23,262 nt of DNA from Methylococcaceae bacterium UBA662 (GCA_002299425.1 DBNW01000064.1:1-23262), one strand, 5' to 3'. Shown: positions 14,201 to 22,981, numbered from the stretch's first letter. Program-made: numbers and translations. Notes: generated by a model not told the origin, from the letters alone.

Positions 14201-15754
14201 TTAAAAAGTTGTTGGTGTAACAGGGCTGTCGCGTAATGCTAAAAGTGTGTGCTTAAGCCTTACGATGCTCTCATGGGCAATGACATGCCCCCGGGTGTTG
14301 ATGGCAAGAAAAGGTTTATTGGCTTGCCTAGCTTCGTTGATATGGTCGTGCATAATCATATTTTGAAAAGCGCATTGCCAATTCAACGGGTGTTGATCCT
14401 CTGGTAAATAAGCGTCTTCTGGTAGGATAAAAACGATACTGGCTTGGGGATCATAAAGGACAATCCGTTCCATTTCATTACCGACGGGTAGGCGCATGAC
14501 ACAACCAAGCAAGTGTTCTGGGTGGGCTTTGATGAGGTCTACCAGAAAATTAGGCCGTTTCATATCCCTTAAAGCGGGTTTGTCGGCAGGATATAACGGG
14601 TGTGCCCATTCCTGTGAGCCGTACTCAATACGGTCGCCGATGAACAAATCCCCAAAGCAGTGGATACCGGGCAGGGTGTTCAGTTCGTCGATCAGGGGCT
14701 GTAATTGCGCCTGAGGGTACGCCAAAATGACAAAATAAGGGGTTTTGTTCCATTCTAAGTCGCCGTACCAGGCATCTGTCTGTCGACCCATTACCCGTCG
14801 GTTGGGGATGCCACGCCATTGTACGGCGATAAATGGGTTGTATTCATCCATGTTCTTAGCCAAATACGCTACGCTGGCGGTAGGGTTGTCAGCCATGAAG
14901 TGATCCAGTTTGTCCCGCAATAAATGGGCTTGGCAAGACAGTTTGCGGACGAAAAAAAAGTTTTGCTGCTGTAAGAAATTAAAATGATCGTTGTAAAACA
15001 GCAACGGTTTGCCGGTGTGGTCAAAGTGATAGAAAGTCAGGTTGACGGTGTGGATGCTTTCCTGCGGAGCCACGGCGGCGACCAGAGTTTGGAAAAACAT
15101 CTCATCTGGAACCCAGGTTGATTGAAAAAACCGCCGGATTGTCCCCTTCTGGCTTAGCATCAAGACTTTTTGTACAGTGGCACCGGTCAACGCCCACCAT
15201 TGCGAGCCAAAATAGGGCTTAAGATTGCCGGGTAGTTTGCGTTTTAGCCCCAATTTTTTTTGCGTGGCCAGTGACCAATCAAACAATAGCCGCTGATTCC
15301 GCCAGCTAAACCAATGGTGGTGCAAAAAACGCTCTTTCACCAAGCCTTTGACGACCCAGGGAGTTTGCTCCGGGTCGACGCACTCAATAAATTCTTTGCC
15401 GGGGTGCCTTGATAAAAAGGCTTTCAGTCCAGTCACAGGCCGTAACAGGTAATCAGACCCGCTGAGCAGCACCACATAATCAAACGCGCCATCGAGACTT
15501 TGCACTTTTTTTAAGGCGGCAAGGGTGGCCTCCACCACGGACCAGCGCCCCCAGGCCACTGCGACCCGCCGACAAAAATGCACATGAGCCTTTTGTTCAT
15601 GGGTCAATGTGGTTTGGGCGAGGGCTTGTAAGTCTAGGCGGCTGTTTTTGTCCCAGTGGATAACAATTTGGTCATCCTGCGTGCTTAACTTTTTGACCAA
15701 GCGCAGGACATTATCCGGGTCGTTGTGGGCCAAGATAACGAAAGCTAAGCGCAT
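14201..15754 (-). CDS. GT14-like glycosyltransferase with C-terminal domain
   Basis: The N-terminal half (about 1-260) is a core-2/I-branching or peptide O-xylosyltransferase-like GT14 domain: LAFVILAHNDP (3-13), LLSGSDYLLRP (96-106), GSQWWALT (183-190) and PDEMFFQT (216-223). The family transfers GlcNAc or xylose in eukaryotes; bacterial roles are little known. The C-terminal part (about 339-500) does not belong to GT14. It has YFVILAYP..., LNTLPGIHCFGDLFIGDRIEY (359-378) and a segment IVLYDPQASIVFILPE, which recall sulfotransferase-like proteins but lack the PAPS P-loop glycines and serines. Total 517 residues. The ATG at 15754 shares one base with the stop of the upstream gene (TGATG), so they are coupled. 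Confidence 0.82.
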   Translation of the reverse strand: MRLAFVILAHNDPDNVLRLVKKLSTQDDQIVIHWDKNSRLDLQALAQTTLTHEQKAHVHFCRRVAVAWGRWSVVEATLAALKKVQSLDGAFDYVVLLSGSDYLLRPVTGLKAFLSRHPGKEFIECVDPEQTPWVVKGLVKERFLHHHWFSWRNQRLLFDWSLATQKKLGLKRKLPGNLKPYFGSQWWALTGATVQKVLMLSQKGTIRRFFQSTWVPDEMFFQTLVAAVAPQESIHTVNLTFYHFDHTGKPLLFYNDHFNFLQQQNFFFVRKLSCQAHLLRDKLDHFMADNPTASVAYLAKNMDEYNPFIAVQWRGIPNRRVMGRQTDAWYGDLEWNKTPYFVILAYPQAQLQPLIDELNTLPGIHCFGDLFIGDRIEYGSQEWAHPLYPADKPALRDMKRPNFLVDLIKAHPEHLLGCVMRLPVGNEMERIVLYDPQASIVFILPEDAYLPEDQHPLNWQCAFQNMIMHDHINEARQANKPFLAINTRGHVIAHESIVRLKHTLLALRDSPVTPTTF

Positions 15755-16755
15755 CAAAACCACCGCCCGACAGTCATCAAACCCAAATCAACGCACTGCC
15801 GCCAACTTTGAAAACGGACTGACGCCTTGTTCCACAATACAGTTTTGTTGTTGATGCCTTCAAGATAACGTTGGTATTCACGGGAGTCGGCATAATGCTC
15901 CTTGCGTTCCATTTCTTCGTTTGCTTTGTCACGAAATAAAGAGAGGTACTTGAAATGCAGCAAACACCCGGTGGGGGCTAGGGTATCCTGAAAATGCGGG
16001 CGGTTTAGCCGATTGGGCCAGACAATATGAGTGGAGGCAACATAGGCGTAATACCAGTGCCATTTGACCAATACGGTTTTATTTAGGGCCGGGGCATGCC
16101 AGGGCTGGTCGGCAAAAAACACCCGCCTTCTAACACCGCCGCGTACCCACCACTCATTGAAATTAGGTCGTTTGTCTTGATAATAGCCGGTGGCATCAAA
16201 CCAGGGGCATACTGCCAACGGGTCTTGGTCTTTTTGATAAACCGCATCATCAACCGTGCCAGCACCGTACATGTCCAGCATGATGGAAAAAAAGGATTCT
16301 TTTTGTTCCTGGTCGAGATAGGCGGTTAATTCAAGTAGCGTGCGGGAATCGCAATACGGGAAAACTAAAAACTCATCCGGGTCAACAGTCAGGCACCAGT
16401 GGCCTCGACCGTATTTTTTCAGCAAATAATTGAGCCAGTGCACGCCGTATTTTGCGGCTTTGTAACTGGCTTGAGTATGCCAAACCGAGCAGTCCTGATG
16501 CTTGCTGACTTCATCCATAAAGCCGTCGTTGGAATCATTGTCAACAAAAATAAAATGATTGACGCCTAGTTTTCGGTAGTAATCGAGAAAATAGGGCAAA
16601 CGAATCGTTTCATTGCGCAGTACAGAAAAAGCCAAAATAGCGCCCGGCTTGATGGCGTCGGTGTTGTCTAACGCAGGGGTTAGCGTTTTACCGTGTCGGT
16701 GCGCCTGCATTATGGGTACGGCCACTCTGCCGATGGTTTTCATCCAGTGTGCCAA
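15754..16755 (-). CDS. family 2-type glycosyltransferase
   Basis: A second Glyco_tranf_2_4-like enzyme, distinct from the one at 13199. With the TTG start at 16755 the protein has 333 residues; an AAGG sequence 8 bases before the TTG supports it, whereas the ATG at 16743 has no clear ribosome binding site. Motifs are ILAFSVLRNETIRLPYFLDYYRKLG (40-64), VDNDSNDGF (71-79) as the nucleotide-binding strand end, and DPDEFLV (125-131) as the metal-binding motif. The C-terminal half has many conserved-looking aromatic residues. It is 13 bases after the sulfotransferase gene and overlaps the GT14-like gene, so the three form one translationally linked group. Confidence 0.87.
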   Translation of the reverse strand: MAHWMKTIGRVAVPIMQAHRHGKTLTPALDNTDAIKPGAILAFSVLRNETIRLPYFLDYYRKLGVNHFIFVDNDSNDGFMDEVSKHQDCSVWHTQASYKAAKYGVHWLNYLLKKYGRGHWCLTVDPDEFLVFPYCDSRTLLELTAYLDQEQKESFFSIMLDMYGAGTVDDAVYQKDQDPLAVCPWFDATGYYQDKRPNFNEWWVRGGVRRRVFFADQPWHAPALNKTVLVKWHWYYAYVASTHIVWPNRLNRPHFQDTLAPTGCLLHFKYLSLFRDKANEEMERKEHYADSREYQRYLEGINNKTVLWNKASVRFQSWRQCVDLGLMTVGRWF

Positions 16756-16768
16756 AGCAATGACCTTT

Positions 16769-17617
16769 TTATAAGTTGTTTACAAATTCGGTGTCAAAAT
16801 GATTATTAAGGAATTGGTATTGTGTGCGGAATGCCTCTTCAAAAAAATCAAACACGGGTTTCGGTATGTTAAATTCCCGGGTGGCATGGACTCTTTTATC
16901 CGGGGTGGGATAACCGGTCCAATTTTTGGTGCCTATAAAATTTTCCACTTCCTGTAAAACCTGTTCCGGTTGGTTGACAATCTGGTTAAAAGGTACATAA
17001 AGAATGCTGGATCGCCCGAACACACACTCCCATTGTGGCATGTAATGCTCGTAGTCACCCCGGCTTAGCACCTCTTTATCGTTTGCCAGTTCGAGCCATT
17101 GAGCCAAGGAGGGTTCCTCGGATACCCCCAGTCGTTCGGCATTCATCCTAACTTGCGACAAAGCCCTTTTGATAGGGTCGCGCACCAACCAAATAATTTT
17201 TACCGGACCCAAAAAATGCTTGACATAGCGGATACCCTCTTTGCCGATGGTGCAATACTCGGGGGTGATATCGCCAATGATCTTGCCGCTGGCGGCTGGG
17301 CGTTGGAACGTTTGCTCATACCATGTCTCGCTAAACATGGGTTCTGTGACGATATTGACCAAATAACGAACGTAAACAAAATCAATGGCACTGTTTGCAT
17401 TTTGAACATGTTGTCTCAATAACCGCCCCACCCCTTGTTTTACATGCCAGCGCGACCAGGCACGGCTGCCTTTGCAGTACAAATGATCGAAATAATGCAA
17501 TTCCTTCAATGGAGGCATCCAAATTTCCGGATGAAAACGCAAGTTTTCATAAAGCCAGGACGTTCCTGACTTTTGCGTGCCTACGCATAAAAAAGAAGGC
17601 AGTGTGCTTTTGTTCAT
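16769..17617 (-). CDS. PAPS-dependent sulfotransferase
   Basis: A cytosolic-type sulfotransferase that moves sulfate from PAPS to a carbohydrate or other acceptor. The 282-residue protein from the ATG at 17617 has the 5'-phosphosulfate loop GTQKSGTSWLY (13-23), followed by PPLKELHYFDH (35-45), and the 3'-phosphate binding segment VRDPIKRALSQ (145-155). The pattern KELHYFD and RDPxxRALSQ is that of the heparan sulfate N-deacetylase/sulfotransferase and 3-OST type. A longer reading frame from a TTG at 17719 would run through the serA promoter and is rejected. It is the first gene of the long minus-strand run, reading away from serA. Which glycan it sulfates is unknown; the three following glycosyltransferases are the obvious candidates to build it. 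Confidence 0.88.
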   Translation of the reverse strand: MNKSTLPSFLCVGTQKSGTSWLYENLRFHPEIWMPPLKELHYFDHLYCKGSRAWSRWHVKQGVGRLLRQHVQNANSAIDFVYVRYLVNIVTEPMFSETWYEQTFQRPAASGKIIGDITPEYCTIGKEGIRYVKHFLGPVKIIWLVRDPIKRALSQVRMNAERLGVSEEPSLAQWLELANDKEVLSRGDYEHYMPQWECVFGRSSILYVPFNQIVNQPEQVLQEVENFIGTKNWTGYPTPDKRVHATREFNIPKPVFDFFEEAFRTQYQFLNNHFDTEFVNNL

Positions 17618-17707
17618 TAGGAGCGGTACGATTATTTCGGCTAGGGATAAACGGCAGCTACCGGCTAAGCCAGTTAAGAGGGCGGTCAAAATCCCGCAAA
17701 TTATATA

Positions 17708-17716
17708 TGCTAGAAT
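17708..17716 (+). promoter_or_regulatory. extended -10 promoter of serAB
   Basis: TGC (17708-17710) followed by TAGAAT (17711-17716) is an extended -10 element preceded by an AT-rich tract; the -35 region (GTCAAA at 17685-17690) is weak and too far, which is tolerated for extended -10 promoters. It predicts a transcript starting near 17723 with a 34-base leader. It lies in the 139-base divergent gap shared with the sulfotransferase gene, for which no promoter was recognised. Confidence 0.5.
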
Positions 17717-17756
17717 CAACTTCCTGCAAGCAAGCCAAAAATCATAAGTTTAACCC

Positions 17757-19340
17757 ATGAAAAAAATACTTATCTCTGACAAATTGGCCGAGGCTGGCCT
17801 GAATTACCTAACCGAACAACCTGACCTAGGTGTGCATATTCAAACCGGGCTTAACGAGGCTCAGTTGTGTGAAGTAATAGGTGATTACGACGTTTTGTTA
17901 ATTCGTAGCGACACTAAAGTCACCCCAGCCGTGTTGCACGCGGCTAAAAACCTGAAGCTGATCGGCCGTGCCGGTATTGGCGTTGACAACGTCGATATTC
18001 CGTTGGCGACTGAATTGGGTATTATCGTCATGAACACCCCAGACGCCAACGCCACCACCACGGCGGAACTGGCCATTGCCCATATGATGTCATTAAGCCG
18101 CCATTTGCCTGCGGCGGATGCCTCCATTCGGGCTGGGCGGTGGGAGCGCGCCAAACTCACGGGCAGCGAGGTGGCTCATAAAACTTTGGCCATTTTGGGT
18201 TTTGGCACCATAGGCCGAATAGTCTCGCAGCGCGGTTTGGGGCTAAAAATGCAGGTCATCGCCTACGATCCGTTCGTGGCACCGGAAATTTACGCCGAGT
18301 ACGGTGTGGAGTCGGTCAGCTTTGAGCAGTTACTGGCGCGTGCCGATTATTTAACCCTGCATTGCCCGCTGATTGAAAAAACCCGCAACCTTATCGGCAT
18401 CAAGCAACTGGCCATGATGAAAAAAACCGCCATGATCATCAATTGTGCTCGTGGCGGGTTAATTGATGAAACCGCTCTTTATGAAGCGCTAAAAGAGAAA
18501 AAAATTGCCGGTGCGGCGTTGGATGTCTACGAAAACGAACCTCCGGCCGGTTCGCCATTGTTGGCATTGGACAACATCGTCTTCACCCCGCATCTGGGAG
18601 CCTCCACCGCCGAGGCACAAGTGGCGGTCAGTGTTGAAATTGCCCGCCAAGCGGTGACGTTTTTGCAAACCGGAGAAGCCATCAACGCCCTGAACTTGCC
18701 TAGAGTTTCTGCTAAAGATTTGAAAAAATCCAGCGAATACATGAATCTTGCGGCAATTCTAGGCAAAGTACTGGCCGGTTTGGCGGATGCGCCGCTGGAA
18801 AAAGTGGCAGTCGCCTTATTTGGTCGCGCCGCTGAAGCGGCTGTCCGTCCGGTTTCCGTGTCGGCCTTGACCGGCATTCTAAGCGGGCATTTTTCCACCC
18901 CGGTCAATCGGGTCAATGCCGAAAACATCGCCAAGCGGCAAGGTATTGTGCTCACCGAATCCGTTACCCGTGAGTCCTATGATTACATTTCGCTGATTAA
19001 ATTGACCGGTGAAGGTGGCGGGCAAACCCTGACCTTATCCGGAGCCTTGCTGGGGGGAAAGCAGCCGCGTTTGGTCTGCATCAACCAATTTGATATTGAA
19101 GTCGTCCCCGAAGGCACCTTGCTGGTGACTCGCCACGACGACAAGCCCGGTGTCATTTCCGCTATCAGTGCCGTGTTGGGCAACGCCAATATCAACATCA
19201 CCCGCATGCAGGTTAGCACCGCCGATGCACAACAACAGGCGATGGCAGTAATCAGCGTGTCCGCGCCGTTGTCCGACGGTCTGGTTCGGCAGCTCTGTGA
19301 CTTGCCGCCCGTGCATCAAGTCAAACAAATCAATTTATGA
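17757..19340 (+). CDS. serA: D-3-phosphoglycerate dehydrogenase SerA
   Basis: SerA oxidises 3-phosphoglycerate to 3-phosphohydroxypyruvate with NAD, the first step of serine synthesis; in methylotrophs it also links to the serine pool. The 527-residue length is the long type: substrate/nucleotide domains, an intervening domain (about 320-450) and a C-terminal ACT domain (about 455-527) for serine feedback. Visible are GRAGIGVDNVD (70-80), the Rossmann loop GFGTIGR (148-154), NCARGGLIDE (229-238) with R232, E261 in YENEPP, and H279 in TPHLGAST. It overlaps serB in ATGA, so the pair is coupled. Confidence 0.97.
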   Translation: MKKILISDKLAEAGLNYLTEQPDLGVHIQTGLNEAQLCEVIGDYDVLLIRSDTKVTPAVLHAAKNLKLIGRAGIGVDNVDIPLATELGIIVMNTPDANATTTAELAIAHMMSLSRHLPAADASIRAGRWERAKLTGSEVAHKTLAILGFGTIGRIVSQRGLGLKMQVIAYDPFVAPEIYAEYGVESVSFEQLLARADYLTLHCPLIEKTRNLIGIKQLAMMKKTAMIINCARGGLIDETALYEALKEKKIAGAALDVYENEPPAGSPLLALDNIVFTPHLGASTAEAQVAVSVEIARQAVTFLQTGEAINALNLPRVSAKDLKKSSEYMNLAAILGKVLAGLADAPLEKVAVALFGRAAEAAVRPVSVSALTGILSGHFSTPVNRVNAENIAKRQGIVLTESVTRESYDYISLIKLTGEGGGQTLTLSGALLGGKQPRLVCINQFDIEVVPEGTLLVTRHDDKPGVISAISAVLGNANINITRMQVSTADAQQQAMAVISVSAPLSDGLVRQLCDLPPVHQVKQINL

Positions 19341-19972
19341 GCTTTACGGTCATCTGCTTCGACTGCGACAGCACCGTAAGCAAAATTGAAGGCATTGATG
19401 AACTGGGTAAACGCGCGGGTTTGGGTGCTGAATTGGCCGACTTGACCCATGCTGCAATGAACGGTCTGGTGCCGTTGGAAGCCGTTTACGAACAGCGGTT
19501 GGCACTGATTAAACCCAACCGGGCCAGCATCGACTGGCTGGCGGATTTGTATATTGCTGAACAGGTGGCAGGTGCCCAAGCAGTGTTCGCCGCGTTGCTG
19601 GGGCAAAACAAACAAGTCCATATCATCAGCGGCGGCTTACGCGCGGCGATTTTGCCCTTGGCCCGTTTGCTGGGTTTGTCCGATGAACAGGTTCATGCCG
19701 TGGACATTTATTTTCATGAAGACGGCAGTTACCGCGATTTTGACCGGCACTCGCCGCTGGCCAAAACAGGCGGCAAAGCGGCAGTTGCCGCTCAGTTAGG
19801 AAGCGGCGGTCGTTTAGCCCTGATTGGCGACGGCAAGACCGATTTAGAAGCCCGGGAAGCCGGGGCCTACATCATCGGTTTTGGCGGCGTGGTGGATAGA
19901 CCGGTCATGCGCGAGCAAGCCGATGTGTATGTAACTGAAGCTAATTTGAAGGCGGTTTTAGCCTATTTGTGA
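19337..19972 (+). CDS. serB: phosphoserine phosphatase SerB
   Basis: SerB hydrolyses phosphoserine to serine. The 211-residue protein is a compact HAD phosphatase without the N-terminal ACT domain of longer SerB proteins. HAD motif I is FDCDST with nucleophile D9 and D11; motif II SGG (98-100); motif III lysine K147 in TGGKAAV; motif IV GDGKTDLEA (164-172), where many bacterial SerB have GDGANDL. The ATG overlaps the serA stop by four bases. SerC, the aminotransferase between the two, is not in the window. Assignment rests on motifs and the serA partner; another phosphomonoesterase activity cannot be excluded. Confidence 0.9.
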   Translation: MSFTVICFDCDSTVSKIEGIDELGKRAGLGAELADLTHAAMNGLVPLEAVYEQRLALIKPNRASIDWLADLYIAEQVAGAQAVFAALLGQNKQVHIISGGLRAAILPLARLLGLSDEQVHAVDIYFHEDGSYRDFDRHSPLAKTGGKAAVAAQLGSGGRLALIGDGKTDLEAREAGAYIIGFGGVVDRPVMREQADVYVTEANLKAVLAYL

Positions 19973-20057
19973 ATGCTTCAGGCTGTTTTCCTTGAGCGTT
20001 GCTCTAGCGATTTGTGCCACCGTACTTGCCCGCTAACTTTGCCCATACCGTTAAAAT

Positions 20058-20081
20058 GGCTGCGGCCGCCTCCCGGCAGCC
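20058..20081 (-). terminator. weak terminator-like hairpin after ampG
   Basis: Between convergent serB and ampG, GGCTGC (20058-20063) and GCAGCC (20076-20081) form a 6-bp stem with a 12-base GC-rich loop. On the minus strand ATTTTA follows. Position after ampG suits a terminator, but the short T-run makes it weak. No hairpin with a T-run was found for serB, and no gene was seen in the 147 bases of the gap. Confidence 0.3.
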
Positions 20082-20119
20082 GCCGCTCCAGCAACCGGCC
20101 CGGCATTGCGCCTAGGCCC

Positions 20120-21421
20120 TCAAACAGGTTGCTTGGCCATTTTTCGCATCAACCGGATCAGCAACAGGATCGCGGGCAATCCGACGCTGGCGGAATAGAC
20201 AAAAAACGCTAAATAGCCGTAGGTATCGACAATGATCCCGGAAAATCCACCTAACAGTTGGGCGGGCAGCGTCATTAACGAGGTGAACAAGGCATATTGG
20301 GTGGCGGTGTGTTCCCTGCTGGTCAAACTGGACAAATAAGCGATGAACACCGAACCGGCCAAACCGCCGCTTAAATTATCGACGCTGATTACCGCAGCCA
20401 GCAACCCTAAATCCGGGCCGTTGACCGCCAACCAAGCAAACAACAAATTGGTGCTGGCCACCATCACGGCACCGAGCAACAAAGGCCGCAAGATGCCGTA
20501 TTTCATGACCATAACACCGCCTAGGGCGGCACCGAAAATAGTCATGAAAAAGCCAAAAATTTTACTCACTTGGGCAATTTCAGCTTTTGAAAAACCCAAA
20601 TCCAGATAAAACGGGTTGGCCATCACCCCCATGGTTACATCACTCATTTTATAAACGGCCACCAGCAGCAATATCGACCAAGCCAAACCGCCAGTACGGG
20701 TGAAAAATTCGGTAAAGGGATGAATAACGGCACTGCTTACTGTTTGCAAAAAGCGGTGAACACTGCGGGGTGTCTCATTCTTAGGCGGGCAAGGCGGCGT
20801 CGTGTGTTCGGGTTCCGACAAGCGCAAGGTGGCCAACAACCCCACCAGCATGGCCGCCGCCATCACCCGGTAAGCCATGGGCCAACTGAAAAATTCAGCC
20901 AGATAGAACGCCCCCGCGCCGGCACTTAACAAAGCCAGCCGGTAGCCTAATACATACATCGCCGCCATCGCGCCCTGAAATTCCAACTTGACGGCTTCGA
21001 TGCGGTAGGCGTCGATGACAATGTCCTGGGTGGCTGAGCAAAACGCCACGCCAACCGCGAACAAGGCACACCACGCTAAGTGCTGCGCGATGTCGGTATT
21101 AGCCATGGCCAACAACCCGCCGACAATGCCCAGTTGCGCCACTAACATCCAGCTTCGGCGTTTGCCCAACCAGCGGGTCAACCAGGGCAACGGCACCCGG
21201 TCTACGACCGGCGACCAAAACACTTTGATGGAATAAGTAACGCCGACCCAACTAAAAAAACCGATGACGGTGTTGGCCACGCCCTCATCCCTAAGCCAGG
21301 CCGAGAGCGTGGAAAACACCAACAGATAGGGCAGTCCGGCAGAAAACCCCAGAAACAGCATGCCCAGCACACGCGGCTGGGCATAAAGGGAGCAGACTGT
21401 GCGCCAGTTCACTGCACCCAC
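20120..21421 (-). CDS. ampG: AmpG-like muropeptide permease (MFS)
   Basis: A 433-residue major facilitator of the AmpG type, which imports GlcNAc-1,6-anhydroMurNAc peptides from the periplasm for peptidoglycan recycling. About 12 to 14 hydrophobic segments are visible. Family features include LGFSAGLPYLL (about 23-33), WVGVTYSIKVFWSPVVDRVP (58-77), SATQDIVIDAYRIE (129-142) and, in the second half, LSGGLAGSVFIAYLSSLTSREHTATQYALFTSL. The GTG at 21421 is the first start of the frame; a GTG three codons later is an alternative. It follows nhaD by 51 bases and is probably read with it. Confidence 0.88.
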   Translation of the reverse strand: MGAVNWRTVCSLYAQPRVLGMLFLGFSAGLPYLLVFSTLSAWLRDEGVANTVIGFFSWVGVTYSIKVFWSPVVDRVPLPWLTRWLGKRRSWMLVAQLGIVGGLLAMANTDIAQHLAWCALFAVGVAFCSATQDIVIDAYRIEAVKLEFQGAMAAMYVLGYRLALLSAGAGAFYLAEFFSWPMAYRVMAAAMLVGLLATLRLSEPEHTTPPCPPKNETPRSVHRFLQTVSSAVIHPFTEFFTRTGGLAWSILLLVAVYKMSDVTMGVMANPFYLDLGFSKAEIAQVSKIFGFFMTIFGAALGGVMVMKYGILRPLLLGAVMVASTNLLFAWLAVNGPDLGLLAAVISVDNLSGGLAGSVFIAYLSSLTSREHTATQYALFTSLMTLPAQLLGGFSGIIVDTYGYLAFFVYSASVGLPAILLLIRLMRKMAKQPV

Positions 21422-21472
21422 GCCCCGTCTCGATGGCGCGAGGGCGCAGACAACAGGCAGCGGCTAACCCAA

Positions 21473-22834
21473 TCAGCCATTGATCAAGTAATGGGTGAAG
21501 ATGCTAGCGGCGTAACCGACCGCAATCGCCGGCGTCCATTTCAAGTGACTAAAAAACGTATACCGGTGATTGGATTGGCCCATTAAAGCAACGCCGGCCG
21601 CAGAACCTACCGACAACAGCGAGCCACCCACACCTGCGGTCAGGGTCACTAACAGCCATTGGTACAAATCCATGTCCAGACCCATGTTTAAGACGGCGAA
21701 CATGACCGGAATGTTATCAACGACAGCGGAAATCAAGCCGATTAGGATATTGGCTGTGGTCGGCCCTAAGCCTTCGTACATCGCGCTCGACATCAATTCC
21801 AAATAGCCGATGTAGCCCAAACCGCCCACAGCAAACACCACGCCGAAGAAAAACAGCAGGGTGTCCCATTCGGCATGGCGCACTTGGTTGAAAATATCAA
21901 AGCGGCTCTCGCCTTCAACGGTGTATTGGGTTTTGAGGTAATGACCGTACAGCATCAACACCGACAAACCGGCCATCATGCCCATGAACGGTGGCAAATG
22001 CAGGACTTGCTTAAAACTGACGGCGGCAGCGATGGTCAGCAGAAACATCGCACAGATGGCAATAGCACCCGGCTTCATCGATACAGCCGCTTCGTCGGAG
22101 GCCTTTGGCTGCTCATCGGGTACGGCGAAATACATCACTGTCGCTGGTATGGCATAGTTGACCACAGACGGGATGAACAATTTGAAGAAATCGAAAAACT
22201 CAGCGTATTCGGCTTGCCACACCATCAACGTGGTGATGTCGCCGAACGGGCAAAACGCACCGCCCGCATTAGCGGCAACCACCAGGTTGACAAAGCTGAT
22301 ACTGACAAACTTAGGGTTATCGACGCCCACCGCCAGCACCACCGCGCCCACCAACAAGGCCGAAGTGAGGTTGTCGGCAATAGCCGACAAAAAAAACGCA
22401 ATCACACCCGTAATGATGAACAATTGCCGGTAGCCAAACTGTTTCCTGACCAGCCAAGAACGCAAGGCTTCAAAGACATTGCGCTCAGCCATGGCGTTAA
22501 TGTAGGTCATGGCCACCAACAAGAACAGCATCAGCTCGGCATATTCCTTCAAATCGTGCTCGAATGCGGCATGCAACTGTTCGGCCGGGACACCTTTTTG
22601 TTGCGCCAAAATCGCCACATGCGCCCAAATAATTGCCGCTGCTAGAATCACCGGCTTAGATTTGCTCAGATGGGTGAACTCCTCGGTCATCACAAACCCG
22701 TAGGCGACCAAGAAAATCAACACCGTGTAAATACCGCGGTGGGTATCGGTCATATCCAAATTGGAAAGCTCTTCCGCCATCGCCCACTCCGGCACTAGAA
22801 AAGCTGCCAGTAACACCAGAAAAAAACGAACCAC
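21473..22834 (-). CDS. nhaD: NhaD-type sodium/proton antiporter
   Basis: A member of the ion transporter superfamily of the NhaD type, exporting sodium or lithium for protons. The GTG at 22834 is chosen because AGGGGG lies a few bases before it; the resulting 453-residue protein starts with a signal-like segment ending AMA (about 20). Upstream in-frame starts would add 21 residues and hide this. It has about 10 to 12 membrane segments. Conserved-looking polar membrane motifs are SAIADNLTSALLVGAVV (about 171-187), NAGGAFCPFGDITTLM (209-224) and SAVVDNIPVMFAVL (about 386-399), the paired discontinuous helices of the family. In marine and alkaliphilic methanotrophs such antiporters help with salt and pH stress; that use is inferred. 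Confidence 0.92.
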   Translation of the reverse strand: MVRFFLVLLAAFLVPEWAMAEELSNLDMTDTHRGIYTVLIFLVAYGFVMTEEFTHLSKSKPVILAAAIIWAHVAILAQQKGVPAEQLHAAFEHDLKEYAELMLFLLVAMTYINAMAERNVFEALRSWLVRKQFGYRQLFIITGVIAFFLSAIADNLTSALLVGAVVLAVGVDNPKFVSISFVNLVVAANAGGAFCPFGDITTLMVWQAEYAEFFDFFKLFIPSVVNYAIPATVMYFAVPDEQPKASDEAAVSMKPGAIAICAMFLLTIAAAVSFKQVLHLPPFMGMMAGLSVLMLYGHYLKTQYTVEGESRFDIFNQVRHAEWDTLLFFFGVVFAVGGLGYIGYLELMSSAMYEGLGPTTANILIGLISAVVDNIPVMFAVLNMGLDMDLYQWLLVTLTAGVGGSLLSVGSAAGVALMGQSNHRYTFFSHLKWTPAIAVGYAASIFTHYLING

Positions 22835-22906
22835 GCATCCCCCTAATAATGTTTTGAATAAAAAGACTAAAAAAACAACGGGGCATGGTATCACCAAGCA
22901 ATTCTT

Positions 22907-22935
22907 TTGTCATTTCATCACTTGCGGTATATCAT
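22907..22935 (+). promoter_or_regulatory. sigma70-type promoter of the reductase gene
   Basis: TTGTCA (22907-22912) and TATCAT (22930-22935) have the ideal 17-base spacing and each miss the consensus by one base. Transcription would begin near 22942, leaving about 40 bases before the ATG at 22982. A GGAAAGG at 22959-22965 lies 16 bases before the ATG, too far for a standard ribosome binding site. Confidence 0.6.
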
Positions 22936-22981
22936 GGCCGGCCAATCTTGTTGTTTCCGGAAAGGCTCCCGTACGCGCGCC

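Noticed and set aside
17618..17719. N-terminal membrane extension of the sulfotransferase
   Set aside because: Would start at a TTG inside the serA promoter; homologues begin close to the P-loop, fitting the ATG at 17617.
21875..22645. 256-codon open frame antisense to nhaD
   Set aside because: Histidine/arginine/glutamine-rich translation typical of antisense of a membrane protein; nhaD motifs on the other strand are clear.
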